64,000 bases of DNA from Candidatus Microbacterium phytovorans (GCA_029202445.1 CP119321.1:1364001-1428000); one strand, 5' to 3'. Shown: positions 26,246-34,977, counted from the stretch's first letter. A program made the numbers and translations. Notes: generated from the sequence alone by a model not told the origin.

Positions 26246-28140
26246 CGGGCGGATTGCAGCCGTTCCTGTCGGATCGGGTGGTGGCGCTCTGCGCCCCCAC
26301 CCAGGCGTGGTCGGGAGACGACGGCGACATGGGCGCCGCGTCGATCGACGGGATCTACCACGGTGACACGCGATTCGTCCGTGGACTCGAGGTCTCCTAC
26401 GTCGACGCGAACGGCGACGCGGTCCGCCCGGAGTGGGTACGCGCGACCGCGCCGACGGCGGGAGAGGTGCGCTTCGACGCGCTTCTGCGCGGCGTCGACG
26501 ACCGATGGCCCGACCCGAAGGTGCGGCTGGAGCGCGTGCGTCGCGTCACCGACGGCGAAGTCACCGAGATCCTCACGGTGCTGACGCACCTCGACGAGCC
26601 CCTGAGCCTGCGGTTGAGCGTCGCGATCGTGCCGGATGCCTCGCTCCTGCAGGACGTGAAGGCGGGCACCGTCTCCGCCGTCGACCGGGAGATCGACGCC
26701 GACGCGACGACCGTGACGGTGCGCGCGGGCGAGGCTGGCGTGACGTTCCACGCCGAGCACGCCGAGCACGCCGAGATCACCCTCGACGACGGGGTGCGGC
26801 TGGACTGGACCCTCGACATCCCTGCGCGCGGACGGGCCGAGGCGTCGTGGACCACGCGCATAACCGACCCATCGCTCGTCGTCCGCGGCGTCCGCTCCCC
26901 CGTCCCCTGGTCGCTCCCGGCGCCGGGAGCGGGCGGCGACCCCCGGGTAGACAGGTGGCTGCGCCAGGCCCTCGGCGATCTCGGCGCACTGCGCCTCACC
27001 CTTCCCGATCAGCCCGACGACGTGTTCTACGCCGCCGGCGCCCCCTGGTTCTTCACGCTGTTCGGCCGCGACTCGCTGTGGGCGGCCCGGCTGATGCTCC
27101 CCGTCGACGCGTCGATCGCGGCATCCACTCTCCGGGTGCTCGCCCGGCTCCAGGGCACGACGACGACCCCGTCGACGGCGGAGCAGCCGGGCAAGATCAT
27201 GCACGAGCTGCGTTCGGGCACGCTCGCGATGCCCGGCGAGGGGATCGTCCTGCCGCCCCTCTACTACGGCACCGTCGATGCGACCCCGCTGTGGGTTTGC
27301 CTCCTCGCCGACCTCGCGCGTGCGGGTCACCCCGCGGACGAGATCGAGGAACTCCTCCCCGCGATGGAGCGCGCGCTCGCCTGGGTCACCGCGAGCGCGG
27401 GCGACGACGGCTTCCTCGACTACGTGGATGAGACCGGCCACGGACTGTCCAATCAGGGCTGGAAGGACTCGGGCGACTCGATCCAGTGGCGCGACGGCCG
27501 GCTGGCCGACGGACCGATCGCCCTGTCGGAAGTACAGGGCTACGCCCACGAGGCGGCGCTCGGCGGCGCGGACCTCCTGGACAGGTTCGGTCGCCCCGGC
27601 GGCGACGACCTGCGTGCGTGGGCCGCGGCGTTGAAGCGCCGCTTCCGGGAACGGTTCTGGGTCGAGACCGAGGAGGGCCGCTACCCCGCGATCGCGCTCG
27701 ATCGCGACGGTCGCGCCGTCGACACCCTCACCACCAATGCGGGGCACCTGCTCGGCACCGGCATCCTCGAGCCCGACGAGGAGGCCGCGGTGTCGGCGCT
27801 GCTGGCCGGCGAGACGGTGTCGTCCGGGTTCGGCCTGCGGACCCTGTCGACGGATGCCGCGGGCTTCTGGCCGCTCAGCTACCACGGCGGCAGCGTCTGG
27901 ACCCACGACAGCGCGATCGTCGCGCGCGGTATGGCCCTCGCCGGCCGGCACGACGACGCGCGCACCGTGGTGTCGGGGCTCCTGGCCGCCGCGGAGGCGT
28001 TCGACTACCGGCTGCCCGAACTGCACGCGGGTGACGCCGCGTCAGAGGTCGCCGCCCCCGCACCGTACCCTGCGGCATGCCGGCCGCAGGCCTGGTCGGC
28101 GGCGGCCGCCGTCACCGCATGGGACATCCTCCGCGGCTGA
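26242..28140 (+). CDS. Amylo-alpha-1,6-glucosidase / glycogen-debranching-type protein
   Basis: A 632-residue cytoplasmic glycosidase. Residues about 5-195 form the N-terminal beta domain of bacterial debranching enzymes (GDE_N-type, ending ITDPSLVVRG), and residues about 230-630 an (alpha/alpha)6 barrel with APWFFTLFGRDSLWAARLML, GYAHEAALGGADLL and WPLSYHGGSVWTHDSAIVARGM. The Asp in GRDSLW and acidic residues near LSNQGWKDSGDSIQ are active-site candidates. It has no signal peptide. The preceding permease overlaps it, so it probably hydrolyses the imported oligosaccharide inside the cell. Confidence 0.9.
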   Translation: MTGGLQPFLSDRVVALCAPTQAWSGDDGDMGAASIDGIYHGDTRFVRGLEVSYVDANGDAVRPEWVRATAPTAGEVRFDALLRGVDDRWPDPKVRLERVRRVTDGEVTEILTVLTHLDEPLSLRLSVAIVPDASLLQDVKAGTVSAVDREIDADATTVTVRAGEAGVTFHAEHAEHAEITLDDGVRLDWTLDIPARGRAEASWTTRITDPSLVVRGVRSPVPWSLPAPGAGGDPRVDRWLRQALGDLGALRLTLPDQPDDVFYAAGAPWFFTLFGRDSLWAARLMLPVDASIAASTLRVLARLQGTTTTPSTAEQPGKIMHELRSGTLAMPGEGIVLPPLYYGTVDATPLWVCLLADLARAGHPADEIEELLPAMERALAWVTASAGDDGFLDYVDETGHGLSNQGWKDSGDSIQWRDGRLADGPIALSEVQGYAHEAALGGADLLDRFGRPGGDDLRAWAAALKRRFRERFWVETEEGRYPAIALDRDGRAVDTLTTNAGHLLGTGILEPDEEAAVSALLAGETVSSGFGLRTLSTDAAGFWPLSYHGGSVWTHDSAIVARGMALAGRHDDARTVVSGLLAAAEAFDYRLPELHAGDAASEVAAPAPYPAACRPQAWSAAAAVTAWDILRG

Positions 28141-28184
28141 GCGGCCCTGTCCGTCGACGCGGCCGGTCCGTCGACGCGCGCGAG

Positions 28185-28667
28185 TCAGTCGACGCGCGCG
28201 ACGGTGCCGCCGGTGAGGCGGACGAGCTCGTCGTACGTGAGCGGGAACACCGTGTGCGGCGTGCCGCCGGCGGCCCAGATCTCCGGGAACGCGGCCAGCG
28301 CCTCGTCGACGACGGTCGTGAGCGGCGCCGGGTGCCCCGTCGGCGCGACGCCCCCGATCGCCTGACCGGTCGCCTCGCGCACCTGCTCGACCGTGGCCCG
28401 CACGATCGAGGCGCGTCCCAGCCGAGCGGCGAGCGCGACGGTGTCGACGCGGTGCGCCCCGCTGGTCATCACGAGCAGCGGTTCGCCGTCCGACCAGAAG
28501 ACGAGACTGTTGGCGATCGCGCCCACCTCGACGCCGAGTGCGGCGGCCGCCAGGGCGGCGGTGGACGCGGCATCCGGGAGGACGACGATCTCTCCCTCGA
28601 TCCCCGCCGCGCGGAGGGCGACGTGAACGAGTCGGCTGCGAGGGTGGAGGTCGGCGGGGGTCGTCAT
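28185..28667 (-). CDS. YbaK/EbsC family aminoacyl-tRNA deacylase-like protein
   Basis: A 160-residue protein of the YbaK/ProX-like editing family, which removes wrongly attached amino acids from tRNA. The family pattern is clear: IEGEIVVLPDAASTAALAAAALGVEVGAIANSLVF, then PLLVMTSGAHRVDT and ATGQAIGGVAPTGHPAPLTTVVDEALAAFPEIWAAGGTPHTVFPLTYDEL. Near the equivalent of the catalytic Lys the sequence reads SLVFWSDG, so the Lys position seems changed relative to YbaK (KTLV), which may make it a different subfamily. Convergent with the debranching gene. Confidence 0.9.
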   Translation of the reverse strand: MTTPADLHPRSRLVHVALRAAGIEGEIVVLPDAASTAALAAAALGVEVGAIANSLVFWSDGEPLLVMTSGAHRVDTVALAARLGRASIVRATVEQVREATGQAIGGVAPTGHPAPLTTVVDEALAAFPEIWAAGGTPHTVFPLTYDELVRLTGGTVARVD

Positions 28668-28751
28668 GGATTCAGCCTAGGGCGAACGCTGGACGCTCCG
28701 CCCCGGGGAGGTGGAGACTGAGTCCGTCGCCGACCGAAGGACTCCCCCCGT

Positions 28752-30620
28752 ATGCCCGCACGCCCCTCCATCGCCGCCCGCATCAGCGCCATGGGTCAGA
28801 ACCGCATCGGCGCGCTCCTGCTCCTCCTGGCGACGGTGGCCGCTGTCGCGTGGGCAAACGTCGCCCACGGCTCCTACGAGACCTTCTGGGAGACGCACAT
28901 GACGGTCGGCGTCGCCGACCTCCGGCTCGACTTCACGCTGCACGCCCTCGTCAACGACGCCCTCATGGCGATCTTCTTCTTCACCGTCGGCCTCGAGGTG
29001 CGCCGGGAGTTCGCGATCGGCGAGCTCACCAGCTGGTCGCGCGCGATGGTCCCCGTCATCGCCTCCCTCGCCGGCCTCGCCCTCCCCGCCCTGCTGTTCG
29101 TGCTCGTCGCGGCACCGTCGGGCCACGCCGCCGCCTGGGGTGTCGTCATCTCCACCGACACGGCGTTCCTCGTCGGCGCGCTCGCCCTCGTCGGCCCCCG
29201 CATCCCGGGTCGCCTGCGCGTGTTCCTCCTCGCCCTCGCCGTCGTCGACGACATCGGGGCACTGTCGATCATCGCCCTCGTCTACACCGACACCTTCTCG
29301 CCCATGCCGCTCCTCATCGCCGCGGTGGGCCTTGCGGGCGTCTACGCGACGCGGTACCTCCGCAGCGGCCGCGGCCCCGTCTACGCGACGCTCGCCGTCA
29401 TCGTGTGGCTCGCCTTCCTCGCCTCGGGCGTCCACCCCACCCTCGCGGGCGTGGCGATCGCGCTGCTCGTGCCCGTGTACCGCCCGAACCGCCGCGACGT
29501 CGAGCACGCTCTCGAGCTCGCCCGCACCTTCCGCCAGTCGCCGAACACCGAGTACGCGCGGGCCGCCGCCAACAGCCTCCGCGAATCGATCTCGATCAAC
29601 GAACGCCTGCAGTCGGCCTACGCCCCCTACGTCGCCTACGTGATCCTGCCGCTGTTCGCACTCGCCAACGCGGGAGTCGTCGTCAACGGCGAGATCCTCG
29701 CCGCCGCCGTGCGGTCGCCGCTCACATGGGGCATCGTCGTCGGCCTCGTCGCCGGGAAGTTCCTCGGCATCTTCGGCTCCACCGCCCTGCTCAAGAAGCT
29801 CCGCCTGGGCGAGTTCGGCCCGGGACTCACGATCGACCGCATCGCCGGCGGCGCGCTCCTCAGCGGCATCGGCTTCACGATCTCCCTCTTCATCATCGAC
29901 CTCGCGATCGACGACCCCGCCGCGCAGAACGAGGCACGCGTCGGGGTGCTCGCGGCATCCGTCCTCGCCTTTGTCCTCGCGACGATCGTCTTCCGGGTGT
30001 CGGATGCCGTCCGCGGCGACATCGAGACCGGTCAGACCCTTGCGCGGCCCGTCGATCCGCGCCGCGACCACGTGTGGGGTCCAGTCGACGCGCCGTACAC
30101 GATCGTCGAGTACGGCGACTTCCAGTGCGAGTTCTGCCTCAAGGCGTCGGGCTCGATCCAGGAGGTGCTGCGCGAACTCGACGGCGACCTCCGCTACGTC
30201 TGGCGACACGCGCCGCTCACCACCCAGCACCCCAACGCCCTCGCGGGCGCCGAAGCCGCCGAAGCCGCGTCGATACAGGGCAAGTTCTTCGAGTTCGAGC
30301 GCGCACTCTTCGCCGATCAGGAGCATCAGCTCCCGTCCGACATCGTGCGCATCGCTGCATCCCTCGGCCTCGACGTGCCGAAGTTCGAACGCGACCTCGA
30401 ATCCGCCGAGGTCACCGCGCGCGTCCGCGACGACATGCTGGATGCCGAGGCGATGAACATCACCTCGGTGCCGACGTTCTTCGTCAACGGCCGCCGCCAC
30501 GTCGGCCCGTACGACGCGCAGTCGCTCATCCGGGCGCTGCAGGCGACCACCGACGATGCTGCCGACGCCGCTGCGACGGTGACGCACGTCGCCACCCCCA
30601 CCCTGAGAGAAGGCGCATGA
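28752..30620 (+). CDS. nhaA: Na+/H+ antiporter NhaA fused to DsbA-like thioredoxin domain
   Basis: A 622-residue fusion. Residues about 10-425 form an NhaA antiporter of the inner membrane with the transport-site pair Asp166-Asp167 in LAVVDDIGALSI, the early HALVNDALMAIFFFTVGLEVRREF, and the C-terminal GGALLSGIGFTISLFI. Residues about 435-610 are a DsbA/thioredoxin-fold domain with active site CEFC (459-462) in EYGDFQCEFCLKASG and cis-Pro loop TSVPTFFVNG. NhaA-DsbA fusions are known from sequence databases, but the reason for the fusion is not established. The stop overlaps the next start (ATGA at 30617-30620), binding it to the FAD-reductase gene. Confidence 0.95.
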   Translation: MPARPSIAARISAMGQNRIGALLLLLATVAAVAWANVAHGSYETFWETHMTVGVADLRLDFTLHALVNDALMAIFFFTVGLEVRREFAIGELTSWSRAMVPVIASLAGLALPALLFVLVAAPSGHAAAWGVVISTDTAFLVGALALVGPRIPGRLRVFLLALAVVDDIGALSIIALVYTDTFSPMPLLIAAVGLAGVYATRYLRSGRGPVYATLAVIVWLAFLASGVHPTLAGVAIALLVPVYRPNRRDVEHALELARTFRQSPNTEYARAAANSLRESISINERLQSAYAPYVAYVILPLFALANAGVVVNGEILAAAVRSPLTWGIVVGLVAGKFLGIFGSTALLKKLRLGEFGPGLTIDRIAGGALLSGIGFTISLFIIDLAIDDPAAQNEARVGVLAASVLAFVLATIVFRVSDAVRGDIETGQTLARPVDPRRDHVWGPVDAPYTIVEYGDFQCEFCLKASGSIQEVLRELDGDLRYVWRHAPLTTQHPNALAGAEAAEAASIQGKFFEFERALFADQEHQLPSDIVRIAASLGLDVPKFERDLESAEVTARVRDDMLDAEAMNITSVPTFFVNGRRHVGPYDAQSLIRALQATTDDAADAAATVTHVATPTLREGA

Positions 30621-32245
30621 CCCGCGACGAGACGATCACCCCCGAGCTCACCGACGCCCAGTGGGAGCGCCTGACGGCGATCGGAACCACGCAGGACGTC
30701 GACGAAGGCGACTACGTCTTCCGCTCCGGCGACGCGGACTACGACCTGATCGTCGTCGAAGAGGGCGAGATCGAGATCGTCCGCGACGCGCTGAAGTGGG
30801 TCGACGAGGTCGTGATCTCGCGCATGGGCCCGCGGACCTTCGCGGGCGAGCTCGGCCTCCTTAACGGACAGGGTGCCTTCCTCTCGGCGCGCGCCACCGG
30901 CCCGGGCCGCGTCCGTCGCATCACCCGCACAGAACTGCGTCGGCTCATGAACGAGGACGACGACCTGTGCGACCTCATCCTCCACGCCCTGTGGGCGAGG
31001 CGGGAGTCGCTCCGCAACGGACCGGCCGCCATGACCCTGAAGTTCGTGGGCTACAGCTCGTCGAGCGACTTCCTCGCGCTGCGCCGCTTCGCCGAGCGGC
31101 TCGACCTCGTCCACGTCGCCGTCGCCGTCCCGCCCGACGGCATCGAATACCTCGTCGGCCACAGCATCCCCGAGGAGAATCTCCCCCTCGCCTTCATCCA
31201 GGGTGAGCCGCTGCCACGCGCCACCCCCGGCGCCGTCGCCGAGCGTCTCGGCCTCAGCTACCAGGCGCAGGCAGACGAGGTCGTCGACCTCGTCGTCGTC
31301 GGGGGCGGACCGGCCGGGCTCGCCGCCGCGATCTACGGCGCATCCGAAGGTCTCTCGACCGTCCTGCTCGACGCCGTCGCGCCCGGAGGTCAGGCCGCCG
31401 CGACCTCGCGCATCGAGAACTTCCTCGGCTTCCCCTTCGGGGTCAGCGGTGGCGAGCTCATCGGTCAGGCCACGCTCCAGGCACTCAAGTTCGGCGTGCG
31501 CGTCTACGCCCCGTGCGAGGCCGTCGGACTCTCGACCGTCGACGGCGGACAAGAACTGGACGTGACCCTCTCCGACGGCCGCCTCATCCGCGCCCGCGCC
31601 GCCGTCATCACCTCCGGCGCCGCCTACCGCCGCCTCGCCCTCGACCGCTGGAGCGACTTCGAACGCGCCGGGATCTACTACGCCGCGACCCCGCTGGAAC
31701 TGCGCCAGGTGACCGGCGAGCCCGTCGTTGTCGTCGGAGGCGCGAACTCCGCCGGTCAGGCCGCCCTCTACCTCGCCGCGGGGGGAAGCCCTGTCGATCT
31801 CGTCGTGCGCGGCGACGACCTCAGCGCCCGCATGTCGTCGTACCTCGTCGACCGACTCGTCGAGGAGCCCCGCATCCGCATCCACCGCGGCTCGCGCGTC
31901 GTCGGCCTCGGCGGCGACACCTCGCTGGCATCCGTCACGATCGACAGCGTGGGCGAGGTCGACGCGCGCGGCCTGTTCTGCTTCATCGGTGCCGACCCCG
32001 CCACCTCCTGGGTGCCGACGCTCGACCGCGACCCCGAGGGATTCATCCGCACCGGCACGGACATCGCCCTGCAATCGCTGCAGCGATGGCAGACGCTCGG
32101 CCGCGAACCGCTCCCGTTCGAGACCTCCATCCCTCGTGTCTTCGCCGCCGGCGACGTCCGCCGGGGATCGATGAAGCGGGTCGCCGCCGCCGTCGGCGAG
32201 GGATCGAGCGCCGTGGCATCCGTTCACCGGGCACTGGCCGGCTGA
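30617..32245 (+). CDS. cNMP-binding-domain FAD/NAD(P) reductase without redox CxxC
   Basis: A 542-residue protein. Residues about 1-140 are a cyclic-nucleotide-binding-type beta barrel (VDEGDYVFRSGDADYDLIVVEEGEIEIV, with MGPRTFAGELGLLNGQ as the phosphate-cassette equivalent). A linker leads to a thioredoxin-reductase-like flavoprotein with FAD loop GGGPAG (229-234), APGGQAAATSRIENFLGFP and the second dinucleotide loop VVVVGGANSAGQAA. The redox Cys pair CATC of thioredoxin reductase is replaced by AATP (about residues 357-360), so it cannot work as a standard thioredoxin reductase. The C-terminal FAAGDVRRGSMKRVAAAVGEGS is intact. The operon partners are NhaA-DsbA and a UBP zinc finger protein. 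Confidence 0.93.
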   Translation: MTRDETITPELTDAQWERLTAIGTTQDVDEGDYVFRSGDADYDLIVVEEGEIEIVRDALKWVDEVVISRMGPRTFAGELGLLNGQGAFLSARATGPGRVRRITRTELRRLMNEDDDLCDLILHALWARRESLRNGPAAMTLKFVGYSSSSDFLALRRFAERLDLVHVAVAVPPDGIEYLVGHSIPEENLPLAFIQGEPLPRATPGAVAERLGLSYQAQADEVVDLVVVGGGPAGLAAAIYGASEGLSTVLLDAVAPGGQAAATSRIENFLGFPFGVSGGELIGQATLQALKFGVRVYAPCEAVGLSTVDGGQELDVTLSDGRLIRARAAVITSGAAYRRLALDRWSDFERAGIYYAATPLELRQVTGEPVVVVGGANSAGQAALYLAAGGSPVDLVVRGDDLSARMSSYLVDRLVEEPRIRIHRGSRVVGLGGDTSLASVTIDSVGEVDARGLFCFIGADPATSWVPTLDRDPEGFIRTGTDIALQSLQRWQTLGREPLPFETSIPRVFAAGDVRRGSMKRVAAAVGEGSSAVASVHRALAG

Positions 32246-32261
32246 CGCAGAAGGAGCACAC

Positions 32262-32612
32262 ATGACCGACCTCACCGCGAGCTTCGACACCGCCGCCACC
32301 CCCTCGGGAACCGGGTGCGGAGAGTGCGACGCCGTCGAGGGGTGGTGGGTGCACCTGCGCAGGTGCGCGGCGTGCGGACACGTGGGCTGCTGCGACAGCT
32401 CGCCCGCCAAGCACGCCACCGCCCACTACCGGGCAACGGGACACCGCGTGATGCAGAGCTTCGAGCCGGGCGAAGACTGGTTCTGGGACTTCGAGAACGC
32501 CCGCATGATCGAGGGCCCCGAACTCGCGCCACCGACGAGCCACCCCGACACCCAGCCGGCCCCCGGCCCGCGGGGGCGCGTGCCCCTGGACTGGCGCGAC
32601 CACATCGGCTGA
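32262..32612 (+). CDS. UBP-type zinc finger protein
   Basis: A 116-residue protein almost filled by a zinc finger of the UBP (ubiquitin C-terminal hydrolase/BRAP2) type. It has CGEC (about residues 19-22), CAACGHVGCCDSSPAKHATAHYRATGHRV and SFEPGEDWFWDFEN, the conserved block of bacterial members. In eukaryotes this finger binds the free C-terminus of ubiquitin; its bacterial ligand is unknown. AGAAGGAGC precedes the ATG. It is the third gene of the NhaA-DsbA/reductase operon. Confidence 0.93.
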   Translation: MTDLTASFDTAATPSGTGCGECDAVEGWWVHLRRCAACGHVGCCDSSPAKHATAHYRATGHRVMQSFEPGEDWFWDFENARMIEGPELAPPTSHPDTQPAPGPRGRVPLDWRDHIG

Positions 32613-32680
32613 CCTGGGCGCCCGATGGGCCCGAGCTTTTCGTCAGCCCCGCTCCGGTCTCCCTTCCGCTGCGCCCATCG

Positions 32681-32752
32681 CCCGCTTACAGGCAGAATCG
32701 CCGCGAAGTCCGGTTGCTGGACCTCCCGGCGCCCGCTCAGCCTGTAAGCGGG
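32681..32752. repeat. 72-bp palindromic element A at the 3' end of the DUF559 gene
   Basis: Perfect 13-bp terminal inverted repeats, CCCGCTTACAGGC (32681-32693) and its complement (32740-32752), enclose 46 bases with a smaller hairpin GTCC-N7-GGAC. The right arm encodes the last residues (NPLTG) and sits on the stop codon of the DUF559 gene. It has the same length and ends as element B at 33727-33798; the first 24 or so bases differ from B at one position. Confidence 0.88.
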
Positions 32753-33627
32753 TTCCCGGGGGAAGCGCAATCGCCAACGGCACGCGTACTCACGCCCGTC
32801 GCGGTGCGCGGGGTGAGCGCGCCTCTCAGGGCCGCCATCACCGCTTGCGGTCGCCACATGATGTCCTCGGCCATGAACCGGATCACGACGTAGCCTCTGG
32901 CAGCCGCCTCGAGGTCGCGACGTCGGTCATTTCGTTGCGAAGCGGCATTGCCGTGGTGCGCTCTGCTGTCGCACTCTACGATGAGCCAACCCGCAACGAG
33001 GAAGTCAACCCGTCCGACACCCGGAATGAGCGCTTGCGGTTCGTACCGGCACCCGAGCGCGCGCAGCATCAGCCGAACGAACGTCTCGGGTCCTGACTCC
33101 GCTCGCGCGTCGAGCAGCCGGCGAAGGCGACGATAGCGGCGAGGTAGTGCTGCGAAGAACTCCTGCAGATCGTCGTCACGGATCAACCCGTGGTGGAGGG
33201 CGGAGTCGAGGGTGGCGATCGACGAGCGCGGGTCCTGGCATTGCACCGCCTGACGCAGCGCATCCCACACCTCGACGCTCATCGACCGGGGATGCGGGGT
33301 GCGATCGACGCGTCCCCTGTGGATCACGGCTCCCCCGGACGCGGGTGTTCGCGAAGCCGTCCGCGGCACGTGGACGTGCAGCGTAGATGCATCGCGCACG
33401 AAAATGCCCCGCCGCTTCAGCTCCGAAACGCAGGCCAATCGGCCGTGCAGCGCACTCGCGCGTCTGCAGTCTTCGGCGGTAACGACACTCGCGTACAACC
33501 CGAGTCGCAACCTGACGAGGTCACCGAGCTCGACCGCCCTCCGAATGTCCGCCTTCGTGAGTCCCATCGCGCGAAGCTCGGCCGTGACCGCCGCTCGCGG
33601 TGCTGGGCGATGATCAACGGCGGACAC
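32737..33627 (-). CDS. DUF559 nuclease-like protein (Vsr/AbiEi-type)
   Basis: A protein of about 296 residues. The C-terminal third is a DUF559 domain of the PD-(D/E)XK / Vsr-like nuclease group: GRVDFLVAGWLIVECDSRAHH with the Asp and Glu-Cys-Asp core, then QRNDRRRDLEAAARGYVVIRF. The N-terminus (GLTKADIRRAVELGDLVRLRLGLYAS) looks like the small winged-helix seen before DUF559 and in AbiEi-type antitoxins. GTG at 33627 was chosen; ATG at 33567 is an alternative. GC content looks lower than its neighbours. The gene lies exactly between two 72-bp palindromes, and its stop codon is inside one, which suggests it moved as a unit. Confidence 0.85.
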   Translation of the reverse strand: MSAVDHRPAPRAAVTAELRAMGLTKADIRRAVELGDLVRLRLGLYASVVTAEDCRRASALHGRLACVSELKRRGIFVRDASTLHVHVPRTASRTPASGGAVIHRGRVDRTPHPRSMSVEVWDALRQAVQCQDPRSSIATLDSALHHGLIRDDDLQEFFAALPRRYRRLRRLLDARAESGPETFVRLMLRALGCRYEPQALIPGVGRVDFLVAGWLIVECDSRAHHGNAASQRNDRRRDLEAAARGYVVIRFMAEDIMWRPQAVMAALRGALTPRTATGVSTRAVGDCASPGNPLTG

Positions 33628-33726
33628 CTCTGAACTTTGGTCACCTCCGGGCACCTGCTGTTGCGAGCGGACGAGGTCTGTGACGACGTCGGGATCGGCC
33701 CCGGCTGGGGAGAAGGCCCCGTCGCG

Positions 33727-33798
33727 CCCGCTTACAGGCAAAATCGCCTCGACTACGCCGTCACGGCCTACACAGGCCGGCTTTTGCCTGTAACTGGG
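33727..33798. repeat. 72-bp palindromic element B upstream of the DUF559 gene
   Basis: Terminal inverted repeats of 17 bases (CCCGCTTACAGGCAAAA at 33727-33743 against 33782-33798, 15 of 17 matching) enclose 38 bases with two inner hairpins (GCCG-TCA-CGGC and GGCC-N6-GGCC). Same total length and same ends as element A, with different inner sequence. It lies 100 bases upstream of the DUF559 start. Confidence 0.88.
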
Positions 33799-33912
33799 CA
33801 CACGCGCAGGGCGTGACGGCCCGGTCCAAGGTGCGGCAGAATGGACGGCGGACGCCGCAACGCCGCGGTGGCTGCAGCGCAGAGCCCACAAGGCCAGCCG
33901 AAAGAGGACGCG

Positions 33913-34977
33913 ATGACGCACACCCCCTTGCCCGACTTCACCCACGAGCGCGTGGAGGTGATCACCGGTCGGCGCAGCGGGCTGGTCATCACCGTCGCGC
34001 TGCACTCCTCCGTACTCGGCTCCGCGCTCGGCGGCGCCCGGCTCTGGACGTACCCGCACTGGTCGGATGCCGTGGCCGACGCCCTCCGGCTCTCGGCGGC
34101 GATGACGTTGAAGAACGCGACGGCCGGGTTGGATGCCGGTGGCGGCAAGTCCGTCCTGTGCCTGCCGCCGGGAACGGTCCTCGACGCGGAGCGGCGTCGT
34201 GCCGCGTTCCTCGACCTCGGCGACGCCGTCGAGTCGTTCGACGGCGCGTATCGCACGGCGGAGGACGTCGGCTCGACCACCGACGACATGCTCGTGGTCA
34301 GCGAGCGCACGGCACACGTCGTCGGACTCCCGGATGCCGTCGGCGGCTCGGGCGAACCCGCCGGTCCGACGAGCCTCGGCGTGTACGAGGCCCTGCGCGC
34401 GACGGTGGAGCGCGTGACCGGCAGCCGCGACGTGGCGGGTCGGCGCATCACGATCTCGGGCCTTGGCCAGGTGGGGAGCCGCCTGGCTGTGCGCTTGTCG
34501 ACGGAGGGCGCGGTGCTCACCGTCACCGACGTCGATCCCGCGAAGCGTCACCTCGCCGTCGAGCTGGGCGCCGACTGGGTGGACCCGGGCACGGAGCATC
34601 GGGTACCTGCGGACGTCTTCGTGCCCGCGGGTATCGGCGGCCTGCTCACCGATGCCGTCATCGACGAACTGGCGGCGGCAGCGGTGTGCGGCCCCGCCAA
34701 CAACCCGCTCGCCGACCATTCCGGGGCGGATCGGCTCGCCGCTCGCGGCATCCTGTACGCACCGGACTTCGTCGTGAACGCCGGCGGTGTCATCTACCTC
34801 GATGTCGAGGCGAAGCGGTTGGCGTCGCGCGAGGAGACGATGACGCGGGTCGCGGCGATCGGCGACACGCTCCGAGGTCTGTTCGACGAGGCCGCAGCGA
34901 CCGGGATCACCCCGTTGGCGGCCGCCGAGAAGCTCGCGGCGGCGCGCCTGTCAGCGGGCGATCCGGTCCGGGTCTGA
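33913..34977 (+). CDS. Leu/Phe/Val-type amino acid dehydrogenase
   Basis: A 354-residue NAD-dependent dehydrogenase of the Glu/Leu/Phe/Val family, converting a hydrophobic amino acid to its oxo acid. The catalytic Lys lies in SAAMTLKNATAGLDAGGGKSVL, a second key region in TTDDMLVVSERTAHVVGLP, and the nucleotide loop ISGLGQVGSRLAVRLSTEGA leads to the Rossmann domain. GPANNPLADHSGADRLAARGILYAPDFVVNAGGVI is the classic C-terminal block. AAAGAGGACGCG precedes the ATG at 33913. The exact substrate is not certain. It stands alone, between element B and a convergent membrane protein gene. Confidence 0.93.
   Translation: MTHTPLPDFTHERVEVITGRRSGLVITVALHSSVLGSALGGARLWTYPHWSDAVADALRLSAAMTLKNATAGLDAGGGKSVLCLPPGTVLDAERRRAAFLDLGDAVESFDGAYRTAEDVGSTTDDMLVVSERTAHVVGLPDAVGGSGEPAGPTSLGVYEALRATVERVTGSRDVAGRRITISGLGQVGSRLAVRLSTEGAVLTVTDVDPAKRHLAVELGADWVDPGTEHRVPADVFVPAGIGGLLTDAVIDELAAAAVCGPANNPLADHSGADRLAARGILYAPDFVVNAGGVIYLDVEAKRLASREETMTRVAAIGDTLRGLFDEAAATGITPLAAAEKLAAARLSAGDPVRV

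Noticed and set aside
28153..28197. Three copies of GTCGACGCG as a small direct-repeat array
   Set aside because: Spacing is uneven (17 and 19 bases) and the last copy is in the YbaK coding end; the word is common in GC-rich codons.
28185..28667. YbaK-like protein as a proline-tRNA synthetase editing domain fragment
   Set aside because: The length and both ends fit a complete stand-alone protein; no synthetase sequence surrounds it.
32681..33798. The 72-bp palindromes as integron attC sites
   Set aside because: Length and nested pairing fit, but the arms lack the GTTRRRY / RYYYAAC core, and no integron integrase is in the window.
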